The translations under genes and the position numbers were made by a program. Positions 35,701-43,244 of a DNA stretch of 64,000 bases are shown here, piece after piece. Positions within the stretch are counted from its first letter, which is position 1, and every line of letters starts with the position of its first letter. The notes under the pieces are model-generated. The model saw only the letters and a list, made by a program, of their open reading frames with translations, did not search any database and had not been told where the DNA came from. The stretch covers positions 151,111 through 215,110 of the forward strand of contig JAUYAK010000010.1 of the NCBI GenBank assembly GCA_030693515.1, read 5' to 3'. Source of the DNA: Opitutaceae bacterium (lineage in GTDB: Bacteria; Verrucomicrobiota; Verrucomicrobiia; Opitutales; Opitutaceae).

Positions 35701-35769
35701 GCCGGTGTCGGCGGCGGCAAAAGCTGATGCCGCGAGAAATGCGAACGCGAGGAGAAGGCGGATGTTCAT
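32731..35769 (-). CDS. TonB-dependent receptor with carboxypeptidase-like regulatory domain
   Basis: The ATG at 35769 gives MNIRLLLAFAFLAASAFAA, a clear signal peptide; the frame runs upstream to 35850 without one. The 1012-residue protein then has a carboxypeptidase D-like beta-sandwich at about 23-105 (GSVQGRIFNPATDVFVRNAE), a plug domain at about 120-270 (DVAEGNVGEFLKYLPGVDLE, DGQKMASADAF) and a long barrel ending SWTFGVKGNF. This is the oligosaccharide-uptake receptor type abundant in Opitutaceae. It precedes a PVC dehydrogenase on the same strand and is divergent from a run of sugar-metabolism genes, so a carbohydrate ligand is likely. Confidence 0.95.
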   Translation of the reverse strand: MNIRLLLAFAFLAASAFAAADTGSVQGRIFNPATDVFVRNAEVRITGTDRVAYSEEGGRYQLDNVPSGPVTLVVSFSGYQTTSATITVAPGARVTHDFELKSALTAPDTGAAVQMGRFVVYNDREGNAKAIMAQRRSMNIGTSVASDIFGDVAEGNVGEFLKYLPGVDLEYVDAETRGPRLGGLDPQYVGVTMDGQKMASADAFASYGSMINGSAGAASRSVGFEQMSINSIESIEVSRTTSSDMDADAPAGTINLKTKRAFDRKGRRIDWQVSLSANSDEFTLGKTYGPGDRQNRLIRPNFTLDYSDVFMDQRLGIRFGLSQSKVLYEQQYVTHTYNRTVTATDPRPTVLTGIVFTDGPKFVDRFTASLTADYKATSRLVLSMTAMFNAYDGATFTRALTFNAAANGTAAATGRQNVLGDGLTDIRTNGLASNTSRTLAFGGGNFDKLTNTVTFTPKFEYTLGSLLLDGAFTYSRSKNDYEGIVRGTARLETLNPLVTDFRATRPGPNSAEWTIVQAPGSPDWSNLANFTNPRLSTEDGRFALVEIYNADFNARYTTPWNLPTFLKFGGKVNEEYRRSENRTVYNSYAYNGPGGGVNGSYAAFPSPRPFSATFGGITALNISNMPTIVSRQGLSSLYQTHPEYFTNNATVENYYAAFYANKRDFKQTVAAAYGMANTRVGRWQFQGGVRWERTETESKEFNPLTAAQVQAAGFPISTATRRATTNAGIDHQFASRPRVTRRGVYDNFFPSISAKYTIRPDLFAQFGYSYAISRPPIDALAGVWSINDTAQIVTAPNPDLKPELSDNYVARLAWYLSNVGSLTLLVQQNEISRIRFTRRFTADEFGYADDPAYAGYTFESLDNSSLVYRYRNLEVGYNQQLTFLPGALRGTSVNLSYTRSYANQWRPGVVPNKFTGGVSWNYQRFGLRAGGVWLDDSPFTTVFGRYQRHNFKLDMSGSYRVWKTTSLFFQGRNILNNPQLLYEGDPRRGIAAALYRYGNYGVSWTFGVKGNF

Positions 35770-35830
35770 GGTTGGGGAGATATCACCATGGCCCGAGGGG
35801 CGGTCCATGCGAACCCGCGGAGGAAAGACC

Positions 35831-35866
35831 TTGACTCGCGCGTGCGTCAAGTAACTTTTCAGTTAC
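35831..35866. promoter_or_regulatory. Divergent control region with a perfect dyad and a TTGACT hexamer
   Basis: Between the divergent TonB receptor and aminotransferase genes lies GTAACT-TTTC-AGTTAC (35851-35866), a perfect 6-bp dyad with a 4-base spacer in an AT-richer patch, suitable for a dimeric repressor. TTGACT at 35831-35836 could be a -35 element for the rightward genes; no clear -10 sits at the ideal distance. Confidence 0.4.
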
Positions 35867-35895
35867 ATAACGACGCCCCTCGTTCCACCCCTCAC

Positions 35896-37206
35896 ATGCA
35901 CTCCCCTGCCTCCCGCCGCAATTTTCTCGGTTGCGCGGCTACCGCCGCTCTCGCCGCCAGCCTCGCACGTGTTTCCGCCGCGGAGCCCAAAACCGCCGCC
36001 ACCACTCCTCACGGAGCGTCGGGCACAGACTGGCCTCTTATCGACGTAGCCGACGAAAAAGCCCTGCTCGACGTCCTGCACAGCGGCAAGTGGGGTCGCA
36101 CGTCCGGCGGCGCGCGCAACCGCGAATTCGAGACCGTCTTCGCCCAACGCATGCAGGCGAAGCATTGCATCGCCACCTCGTCCGGCACTACGGCGCTCCT
36201 CACCGCGCTCGGCGCGCTCAATATCGGCCCCGGCGACGAGGTAGTGCTCCCGCCCTACACGTTTGTGGCGACCTTCAACGCCATCACCGCGAATTTTGCG
36301 CTGCCGGTCTTCGCCGATACCGACCCGGCGAGTTTGCAAGTCGACCCCACGTCCGTCGCCGCCGCGATCACGCCGGCCACGCGTCTCCTGCTGCCCGTGC
36401 ATATCGCCGGCACCGCCTGTGATCTCGACGGCATCCTCGCGGTCGCCAAGGAGCGCAAGCTCCCCGTGCTGGAGGACGCCTGCCAAGCTCCGCTCGCCGA
36501 GTGGCGCGGGCGCCCCGTCGGCACCCACGGCATCGGCGGCTGCTTCAGCTTCCAAGCCAGCAAAAACCTCACCGCGGGCGAAGGCGGCGCCATCGTAACC
36601 AACGACGACGAATTCGCCCACCGCTGCTACAACTTCCATACGCCCGGCGGCGGCAAACCCGCGCCGAGCCTCGGCCGCGCGGCGAATTTCCGCCTCACCG
36701 AATTTCAGGCCGCGCTCCTCCTCTCGCAATGGCGGCGCTTCGAGGCACAGCAAACCACCCGCGCCGACAACGCCGCGCACCTCACCCAGCTCCTGGCCGC
36801 GATCCCCGGGATTGCGCCCGCCCGGCTCGCCGCCGGCAACACCCGCAACGGCTGGCACCTCTACATGTTTCGCTACGAGGCCGCCAAATTCTCCGGTCTG
36901 TCCCGCGCTAAGTTTCTCCAAGCCCTCGCCAAGGAAGGTGTCGCCGCCAGCGCGGGCTACACCGCGCTCAACCGCACCCCGCATGTGCAGGCGCTCGCGA
37001 AGAATCCCCACTAACTCCGCGTTTACGGCGAAGCGGACATGGCTCGCTGGCTCGAACGCAGCCTCTGCCCGGCCAATGATCGCGCGGTCGAAGAAACGGT
37101 TTGGCTCGGCCAGACAAAACTACTGGCCTCGCGCAGTGAGATGGAGCGCATCGCGGAAAAAATCGCCGGCATCCAAAAACGCGCCGGCACGCTCGCCCGC
37201 GCTTGA
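35896..37206 (+). pseudogene. DegT/DnrJ/EryC1-type PLP aminotransferase with twin-arginine signal, interrupted by TAA
   Basis: The start at 35896 gives a twin-arginine-like signal (SRRNFLGCAATAALAASLA). The PLP-dependent sugar aminotransferase fold follows, with SSGTTALLTALGAL, LPPYTFVATFNAI, EDACQAPLAEW and the PLP lysine at residue 223 in FQASKNLTAGEGGAIVT. Codon 373 is TAA (37012-37014), but the same frame continues for 63 more codons to a TGA at 37206, and those encode a plausible family C-terminus (RWLERSLCPANDRAVEETVW). The full protein would have 436 residues. This is a nonsense mutation or sequencing error in an otherwise intact gene. The catalytic lysine is retained in the truncated 372-residue product. 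Confidence 0.85.
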
Positions 37207-37293
37207 TGCGGCGCCGACTCCAGATGCTGACCACAGCGAGCTTTCGCTTGTAGGATCGGCTCTCTGACAAGTAGCGTCACCCTTTCCCGCCCG

Positions 37294-38352
37294 ATGCCTG
37301 ATACCCCACCGACCACCGCCCTGCACCCTGCTCTGCCCTGTGCCGCGGAAGCGATCGACGATTTTCTGAGTCAACCCACGCCCGGAGTGATCGAAACCGT
37401 GGCGCACACCCCAGGCCCGTTCCTCGTGCTCGGCGCCGGCGGCAAAATCGGCCTGCATCTTGCCGCGATGCTGCGCCACGCTCTCGACCGCCTCGGCCGC
37501 ACCGACCGCGTGATCGCGGTCTCACGCTTCCACGGCCTGCGCGATCGGGCGGCGTTTGAGCAGCACGGGATCGAGACGCTCGCGTGCGACCTCGGCGACC
37601 CGGCGGCGCTGGCCGCGCTGCCAGACGCGCCTGCGGTGTTTTTCCTCGCGGGGGTAAAGTTTGGCACCGCGGCCGCGCCCGGCTTGCTGCGCGCGATCAA
37701 CGTGGAGCTGCCGCAGCAGGTTGCCCGGCGCTTCGCGCGCGCGCGCATCGTCGCGTTCTCCTCCGGCAACATCTATCCGTTCGTCAGCCCCACTTCGGGT
37801 GGCGCGCGCGAAGACACCCCGCCCGCCCCGATCGGGGACTACGCGGACTCGTGCCTCCAGCGCGAACAGGCCTTCGCCACCGTCGCAGCGGCGCATGGCA
37901 CGCCGGTGGTGCTCATCCGGCTCAACTACGCCGTCGAATTTCGCTACGGACTCTTGGTTGACATCGCCGAAGCTGTGCACTCCGGCCGGACAATCGATCT
38001 CACTACCGGTTATGCGAACGTCATCTGGCAGACCGATGCCGTCGCCCACAGCATTCAGGCCCTCGATCTCGCCCGCTCGCCCGCCACGCCGATCAACGTC
38101 ACCGGCGCAGATACACTCTCCGTTCGTGAACTCGCCGCCAGTTTCGGCCGCAAGTTCAACCGCGACGCAGAACTCAGCGGCACCGAGTCGCAGACCGCGC
38201 TGCTCAACAACGCCGCTCAGTCCCATCGCCTTTTCGGCCCGCCGCTGACACCCGTGCCGCAGATGATCGACTGGATCTCCGCCTGGATCGCGCAGGGCGG
38301 CGCGACCTGGGGCAAGCCGACGGGTTTCCAGCAACGGGACGGACGGTTCTAA
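37294..38352 (+). CDS. NAD-dependent epimerase/dehydratase family protein
   Basis: The 352-residue protein has a Rossmann fold with the nucleotide-binding loop VLGAGGKIGLHLA near residue 46 (GxGGxIG type), followed by AVSRF at the end of the second strand and FFLAGVKFG. In place of the classical catalytic SDR triad, it shows SSGNIYPF, where Ser and Tyr fit the active site, though the usual YxxxK is not obvious (DYADSCLQRE follows). It may act on a nucleotide sugar or on a free sugar acid. It lies 87 bases after the broken aminotransferase and 4 bases before the DapA-like gene, so it belongs to the same catabolic operon. Confidence 0.85.
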   Translation: MPDTPPTTALHPALPCAAEAIDDFLSQPTPGVIETVAHTPGPFLVLGAGGKIGLHLAAMLRHALDRLGRTDRVIAVSRFHGLRDRAAFEQHGIETLACDLGDPAALAALPDAPAVFFLAGVKFGTAAAPGLLRAINVELPQQVARRFARARIVAFSSGNIYPFVSPTSGGAREDTPPAPIGDYADSCLQREQAFATVAAAHGTPVVLIRLNYAVEFRYGLLVDIAEAVHSGRTIDLTTGYANVIWQTDAVAHSIQALDLARSPATPINVTGADTLSVRELAASFGRKFNRDAELSGTESQTALLNNAAQSHRLFGPPLTPVPQMIDWISAWIAQGGATWGKPTGFQQRDGRF

Positions 38353-38356
38353 GACG

Positions 38357-39433
38357 ATGAAATCCGCCCCGTCTCCCGGCGCACACCCGCCGCTACCGCT
38401 CGATCTCCGCCGCCATCTGCGGGCCGGCCAGGTGATCCCCGCGCTGCCACTCGCGCTTGATCGCCGGCGTCGCTGGGATGAGCGCAGCCAGGCCGCTTTG
38501 ATTCGCTACTATGTGGCCGCCGGTTCGGGCGGTCTCGCCGTCGGCGTGCACTCCACGCAGTTCGCCATTCGCGATCCGAAGATCGGACTGCATGGCCCGG
38601 TGCTCGCGTTGGCGGCGCAGGTTGCGCGCGCCTCGCTCGCATCCAACCCGCGGGATTTCGTTTTGATCGCCGGCCTGTGCGGCCGCACCCGGCAGGCTCG
38701 CGCGGAGGCGCAGCTCGCCGCGAGCCTCGGCTACCATGCCGGGCTGCTCAGCCTCGGCGCGTGGGGCGACGAACCTGAAAGCAAGATCCTCGCCCACTGC
38801 CGCGCGATCGCGCGCGAGATTCCGCTCGTGGGCTTCTACCTGCAACCGGCCGTCGGCGGGCGCGTGCTCTCGTATCGGTTCTGGCGCCAGTTCGCCGCTA
38901 TTCCCGGCCTCGTCGCGGTGAAGATCGCGCCGTTCAACCGCTACCGCACGCTCGATGTCGTGCGCGCCGTGCTCGAGGCCGGCCGCGACGATGTCGCCCT
39001 CTACACGGGCAACGACGACAACATCATTGCCGACCTGCTCACGCCTTTCACCTTCGCCGGCCGCACACGCCACATCGACGGCGGCCTGCTCGGCCAATGG
39101 GGCGTGTGGACCGAGCGCGCCGTGGCCCTGCTGGACGACATCAAACGCGCACGAAAAAAACCGCGCCTCGACCTCGCCTGGCTTGATCGCAACGCCGCGC
39201 TCACCGATGCCAACGCCGCGATCTTCGACGCCGCCCACGACTTCGCCGGCTGCCTGCCCGGCATCCATGAAGTCCTCCGCCGCCAAGGCTTGCTCCAGAC
39301 CACCGCCTGCCTCGACCCGCAGGAGAAGCTGTCCCCGGGCCAGGCTGCCGCGCTCACGCGCGTGTCGCGCGCCTACCCGTGGCTGGTGGACGATGATTTC
39401 GTCGCGCAGCATCGCGACACATGGCGCCGCTGA
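38357..39433 (+). CDS. Dihydrodipicolinate synthase/N-acetylneuraminate lyase family aldolase
   Basis: The 358-residue protein is a DapA-superfamily (beta/alpha)8 barrel. The Schiff-base lysine is in the strand AVKIAPFNRY at about residue 194, preceded by GFYLQPAVGG where the catalytic Tyr lies. The first helix segment GQVIPALPLALD replaces the common GVITAMVTPF. It is longer than DapA, with an extra C-terminal helical part, so it is unlikely to be the lysine-pathway enzyme. Context with an epimerase and amino-sugar enzymes suggests retro-aldol cleavage or dehydration of a sugar acid. The downstream NagA-like gene begins at or just after its stop. Confidence 0.88.
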   Translation: MKSAPSPGAHPPLPLDLRRHLRAGQVIPALPLALDRRRRWDERSQAALIRYYVAAGSGGLAVGVHSTQFAIRDPKIGLHGPVLALAAQVARASLASNPRDFVLIAGLCGRTRQARAEAQLAASLGYHAGLLSLGAWGDEPESKILAHCRAIAREIPLVGFYLQPAVGGRVLSYRFWRQFAAIPGLVAVKIAPFNRYRTLDVVRAVLEAGRDDVALYTGNDDNIIADLLTPFTFAGRTRHIDGGLLGQWGVWTERAVALLDDIKRARKKPRLDLAWLDRNAALTDANAAIFDAAHDFAGCLPGIHEVLRRQGLLQTTACLDPQEKLSPGQAAALTRVSRAYPWLVDDDFVAQHRDTWRR

Positions 39434-39447
39434 TTTTCGCGCACCGC

Positions 39448-40404
39448 ATGAACTCCCCCGCCCCCCTGCCGCCGCCCCGCTGGTTCGACTTTCAGGTCAA
39501 CGGCTTTGCCGGCGTCGATTTCCAGGCGCAGCACGTCTCGCTCGCGGAACTCGAGCGCGCCGTCGCTGGCCTCCGCCGTCATGGCGTCGCCGCAATTTTT
39601 CTCACGCTCATCACGGACACGATCGACGAGCACTGCCGCCGCCTCGAACAGTTTGAAAAACACCGCGCCGCCTCCCCCGCCTGCGCCCAGATGATCGCGG
39701 GCTACCACATCGAGGGGCCTTGGCTCAGCCCGGAAGCCGGCTACCGCGGCGCGCATCCGGCCGAGCCGATGCACGCGCCGTCGCTCGCGGAGTTCGAGCG
39801 CCTGCAGGCCGCCGCCCGCGGCCAGATCCGGCTCATCACGCTCGCGCCCGAGTGGCCCGGCAGCGCGGAGTGCATCGCCGCCATCACGCGCGCAGGCGTG
39901 CACATCTCGCTCGGCCATACCAATGCTTCCGAGGCCGACATCGACGCCGCGATCCGCGCGGGCGCACGCTTCGCCACGCATGTCGGCAACGGCGCGCCGC
40001 TCACGCTCCATCGGCACGACAATATCATCCAGCGTCTGCTCGCGCGCGACGAGCTCACCGCCTGCTTCATCCCGGACGGCGTGCATCTGCCGCCGTTCGT
40101 CTTGAAAAATTTCGTCCGCACCAAGCCGGCCGGCAAAGTCCTCTTCACGACCGACGCCATGGCGGGCGCCGGCTGCGGGCCGGGCCGCTACCGCATCGGC
40201 CGCTTCGAGATCGCCGTCGGCACCGACGGCATCGCGCGGCAGCCGGGCGGCGGCGGCTTCGCCGGCTCCACGCTCACGCCCGACGCCGGCGTGCAACGCA
40301 CCGCGAACTACCTCGGCCTTCCGCTTGAAACCGCGGCGCACCTCTGGTCCGCAGCGGCCGCACACGCGTTCGGCATCACACTTCCCGCCCACTCAAACTC
40401 ATGA
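39448..40404 (+). CDS. N-acetylglucosamine-6-phosphate deacetylase-like amidohydrolase
   Basis: The 318-residue protein fits the NagA branch of the amidohydrolase superfamily. It has the metal-ligand Glu in GYHIEGPWLSPE, the ligand His in SLGHTNAS and THVGNGAP, and the catalytic Asp in FTTDAMAG. An earlier in-frame ATG at 39421 would overlap the previous gene by 13 bases; the later ATG sits nearer the conserved WFDFQVNGFAGVDF. It lacks the N-terminal beta-sandwich strands of full-length NagA (about 380 residues). It overlaps a NagB-like gene by four bases, so it probably deacetylates an N-acetylated amino sugar or its phosphate. Confidence 0.88.
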   Translation: MNSPAPLPPPRWFDFQVNGFAGVDFQAQHVSLAELERAVAGLRRHGVAAIFLTLITDTIDEHCRRLEQFEKHRAASPACAQMIAGYHIEGPWLSPEAGYRGAHPAEPMHAPSLAEFERLQAAARGQIRLITLAPEWPGSAECIAAITRAGVHISLGHTNASEADIDAAIRAGARFATHVGNGAPLTLHRHDNIIQRLLARDELTACFIPDGVHLPPFVLKNFVRTKPAGKVLFTTDAMAGAGCGPGRYRIGRFEIAVGTDGIARQPGGGGFAGSTLTPDAGVQRTANYLGLPLETAAHLWSAAAAHAFGITLPAHSNS

Positions 40405-41204
40405 CCGCCCAACCTGCCCGCTATTTCACCGCCGGCCGCCTCGCCGTCGAAATCCACTCTGATCGTCCCGCTCTCGGACTCGCCGCCGCCCAAGCCGCTG
40501 CGGCCTACCTCCACGACGTGATCGCAGCGCGCGGCGAAGCCCGCGTAATCTTCGCGTGCGCGCCGTCGCAGAACGAGTTTCTGACCTCGCTGCTCGCGGT
40601 CTCGCGCACCGGCCACACGGCCGTGGATTGGAGCCGCGTCACGGCGTTTCACATGGACGACTACGTGGGCCTTGCCGGCACCCATCCCCAAAGTTTCCGC
40701 CGCTATCTCCACGAGCACTTCCTTTCGAAAGTTAAAATCGGCCGCTTTCATCCCCTCCCCGCCGAGGAACCCGATGCCGCCGCCGTCGCCTCGCGTTACA
40801 GCGCGCTGCTCGCCGAAAAGCCCATCGACCTCATCTGCCTCGGCATCGGTGAAAACGGCCACATCGCCTTCAACGATCCCCCCGTCGCCGACTTCGAAGA
40901 CCCGCAGTTGGTGAAGGTCGTCGAGCTCGACCGCGCCTGCCGCGAGCAGCAGGTGGCCGACGGCTGTTTTCCAAACTTCGACGCCGTGCCGAAGCACGCA
41001 TTTACGCTCACCGTCGCGGTCTTCCGTCGGGCCACCCGCCTGAGCATCCACGTCCCCGGTCCCCGCAAGGCCGCCGCCGTGCGCGCCACCGTCGAGGGCC
41101 CGATCACGACCGCCTGCCCCGCCTCCATCCTGCGTTTGCATCCCGCCGCGACGCTCTTCATCGATCAAGCCGCTTCCACGCTCCTCTCCCCACAGACATC
41201 ATGA
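40401..41204 (+). CDS. Glucosamine-6-phosphate deaminase-like protein
   Basis: The 267-residue protein belongs to the NagB/SugarP isomerase family. It shows FHMDDYVGL with the catalytic Asp, ICLGIGENGHIAFNDPP with the catalytic Asp/His region, and LTVAVFRRATRLSIHVPGPRKAAA near the C-terminus. In NagB the enzyme turns glucosamine 6-phosphate into fructose 6-phosphate and ammonia. It is coupled by four-base overlaps to the NagA-like gene before it and to a secreted Gfo/Idh gene after it. Because the deacetylase is divergent from true NagA, the substrate could be another amino sugar. Confidence 0.92.
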   Translation: MTAQPARYFTAGRLAVEIHSDRPALGLAAAQAAAAYLHDVIAARGEARVIFACAPSQNEFLTSLLAVSRTGHTAVDWSRVTAFHMDDYVGLAGTHPQSFRRYLHEHFLSKVKIGRFHPLPAEEPDAAAVASRYSALLAEKPIDLICLGIGENGHIAFNDPPVADFEDPQLVKVVELDRACREQQVADGCFPNFDAVPKHAFTLTVAVFRRATRLSIHVPGPRKAAAVRATVEGPITTACPASILRLHPAATLFIDQAASTLLSPQTS

Positions 41205-42178
41205 AAACCCTCTTCCTCCGCACCGCCGCGCTCGCCCTTGCCCTGGGTGTCGCCTCCGCCGCCGACCTGCGCATCGGCCTGATCGGCCTCGATACCTCAC
41301 ACGTCATCGCCTTCACCAAGGTTTACAACGACCCCAAGGCCCCCGACCACGTGCCCGGCGGACGCGTCGTCGCCGCTTTCAAGGGCGGCAGCGCCGACAT
41401 TCCGTCGAGCGCGACCCGCATCGACGGCTTTACGAAGCAGCTCACCGAGACCTACGGCGTGAAGCTCTACGACTCGATCGAGGAGCTCGCGCGCAACGTC
41501 GATGCGATCTTGATCGAAAGCGTCGACGGCCGGCCGCACCTCGAACAGTTCAAGCGCACGCTCGCGGCGAAGAAGCCCGTGTTCATCGACAAGCCGCTCG
41601 CCGGATCGCTGCGCGATGGCCTCGAGATCGCGCGGCTCGCGCGCGAGCACGGCATCCCGGTTTTCAGCTCCTCGTCCCTTCGCTACAGCCCCGAGCCTCT
41701 CGCGCCCAAGCTCGAGAAGATCGGCGCCGTGAAGTCCGTCTATTCCGTCGGCCCGGCCGAATATGAGAAGAGCCATCCCGATCTGTTCTGGTATGGCATC
41801 CATGCGGTCGAGGCGCTCTACACCGTGATGGGCCCGGGCTGCCTCCGCCTCGTGCGCACGCAGACGGCCGATACCGATGTCGTCACGGGCGTCTGGTCCG
41901 ACGGCCGCGTCGGCACCATGCAGGGCAATCGCAACGGCTACAAAGGCTACGGCCTCACCATCCTCGGGACCAAAGGGGTCACCACCGCCGGTGAGAAGCA
42001 CAGCTACCGTGGCCTCACCGTCGAGATCATGAAGTTCTTCCAGACGGGCGTCACCCCCGTGCCGCTCGACACCACGATTGAGATCCTGGCCTTCATGGAG
42101 GCCGCCGACGAAAGCAAACGGCGTGGCGGCGCGCCCGTCGCGATCGCCGATGTGATGAAACTCGCCCAAGCCCGGTAG
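41201..42178 (+). CDS. Secreted Gfo/Idh/MocA-family oxidoreductase
   Basis: The 325-residue precursor has a Sec signal peptide (MKTLFLRTAALALALGVASA) and then a Rossmann domain (LRIGLIGLDTSHVIAF) in which the usual GxGxxG is altered to GLDTSH. The conserved catalytic loop reads IDKPLAGS, matching the EKP motif with Asp for Glu. A C-terminal alpha/beta domain contains HAVEALYTVMGPG, typical of the family. Such exported members are frequent in Verrucomicrobiota and Planctomycetota. Whether it keeps a tightly bound NAD(P) or is catalytically inactive is not known, as the glycine loop is not canonical. It overlaps the NagB-like gene by four bases. Confidence 0.88.
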   Translation: MKTLFLRTAALALALGVASAADLRIGLIGLDTSHVIAFTKVYNDPKAPDHVPGGRVVAAFKGGSADIPSSATRIDGFTKQLTETYGVKLYDSIEELARNVDAILIESVDGRPHLEQFKRTLAAKKPVFIDKPLAGSLRDGLEIARLAREHGIPVFSSSSLRYSPEPLAPKLEKIGAVKSVYSVGPAEYEKSHPDLFWYGIHAVEALYTVMGPGCLRLVRTQTADTDVVTGVWSDGRVGTMQGNRNGYKGYGLTILGTKGVTTAGEKHSYRGLTVEIMKFFQTGVTPVPLDTTIEILAFMEAADESKRRGGAPVAIADVMKLAQAR

Positions 42179-42248
42179 CGGCGGGCGTCCCCGCCCGCCG
42201 CTTCGGGACGTTCACCCAACCACGGCGGGCAGGGACGCCCGCCGCTAC
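42175..42248. repeat. Extragenic inverted repeat (GTAGCGGCGGGCGTCCC type)
   Basis: Two 26-base arms (42175-42200 and 42223-42248) are complementary with one mismatch and are separated by 22 bases. The left arm contains the stop codon of the preceding gene (42176-42178). Part of the right arm and its inner flank recurs in opposite orientation at 43181-43205. Confidence 0.88.
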
Positions 42249-42282
42249 GAATCGCCAGCCAGCAAGCTCCTATCTTCCGACC

Positions 42283-43173
42283 ATGAAATTCCCCGACCAC
42301 TTCACCTTCATCTCCGACGAGGTCTCGCAAGACCTGCCCGTGCTCCGGGCCTTCGTGAAGGAGTTTGGCTTGCCCGGCATCGAGCTGCGCAGTTTCGCCG
42401 GCCGCGCCTTCAAGGACCTCACCCGCGAGGATGTCGCCGCCATCGGCGCGGCCGCGCGCGAGGATGGCTGGAAGATTTTCGGCTGCTCCACGCCGGTCTT
42501 CAAATGCGGCCTCGACGACGCCACCGCCATCGCCGAGCACCGCGAGATCTTCAAGCGCAGCCTCGACACCGCCCGGGCACTGGGCGCGGACTTGCTGCGC
42601 GTCTTCACGTTTCTCCGGCAGCCTGATCCCCTCGAGGCTAGCCGCCTCGACCGCGTGGCCGAGCACGTGCGCGGCCTCGGCGAGATCGCGCGCGGCTCCG
42701 GCGTCCGCATCGGCATTGAGAACGAGCACTCGTGCCTCACCGGCACGGTCGAGGAGATGGAAGCGATCCTCGCGCGCCTGCCCGCGGATCAGTTCGGCGC
42801 GATCTGGGATCCGTGCAACGTCCTCTACATCCCCGGCGCCGCCGCACCCGTGCCGGCCAACGTCACCCGCCTCGCGCCGCGGCTGTTCCACCTGCACGTG
42901 AAGGACTCGATCCGCCGTCCGCCCACGACGTCCGGCGGGCTGCTGGCCGTGGGCACCCCGCTCGGCATTGGCGAAGTCGATTGGCGCGGCCACCTTGGGG
43001 CGGCGCGGGCCGCGGGCTATCGCGGCATGTTCTCCCTCGAGACGCACTGGCGCCTGAAGAAAATCGACGACGCGATGCTACACCTACCCGCCGGCTACGG
43101 TTTCTCGCAGGGCGGCGAAGCCGCGACCCGCATCTGCTTCCACAACTTGAAGGTGTTGGTCGAGACGCTCTGA
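42283..43173 (+). CDS. Sugar phosphate isomerase/epimerase-like TIM-barrel protein
   Basis: The 296-residue protein has the xylose-isomerase-like TIM-barrel (AP endonuclease family 2) fold. It opens with FTFISDEVSQDLPVLRAFV, has LRVFTFLRQ, the metal-ligand Glu in IGIENEHSCL, WDPCNVLY, FHLHVKDSI with His and Lys near the active site, and FSLETHW near the end. Proteins of this kind isomerise or epimerise sugars such as hydroxypyruvate, inosose or ketoses. There is no signal peptide, so it acts in the cytoplasm. It is the last plus-strand gene of the sugar cluster and is convergent with a second Gfo/Idh gene. Confidence 0.88.
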   Translation: MKFPDHFTFISDEVSQDLPVLRAFVKEFGLPGIELRSFAGRAFKDLTREDVAAIGAAAREDGWKIFGCSTPVFKCGLDDATAIAEHREIFKRSLDTARALGADLLRVFTFLRQPDPLEASRLDRVAEHVRGLGEIARGSGVRIGIENEHSCLTGTVEEMEAILARLPADQFGAIWDPCNVLYIPGAAAPVPANVTRLAPRLFHLHVKDSIRRPPTTSGGLLAVGTPLGIGEVDWRGHLGAARAAGYRGMFSLETHWRLKKIDDAMLHLPAGYGFSQGGEAATRICFHNLKVLVETL

Positions 43174-43180
43174 CCTACGG

Positions 43181-43205
43181 GGACGTCCCTGCCCGCCGTG
43201 GTTGG
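43181..43205. repeat. Second copy of the GGGCGTCCC-type repeat segment
   Basis: GACGTCCCTGCCCGCCGTGG and its next four bases match, in reverse orientation, the inner part of the right arm at 42217-42240. It lies between the isomerase stop and the convergent Gfo/Idh gene and pairs imperfectly with CGGCGGGCAGAGACGG about 30 bases on, so it may act as a shared transcript-end hairpin. Confidence 0.75.
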
Positions 43206-43244
43206 CCGAAAATACTGAACCGGCGGGCAGAGACGGCACCGTTA

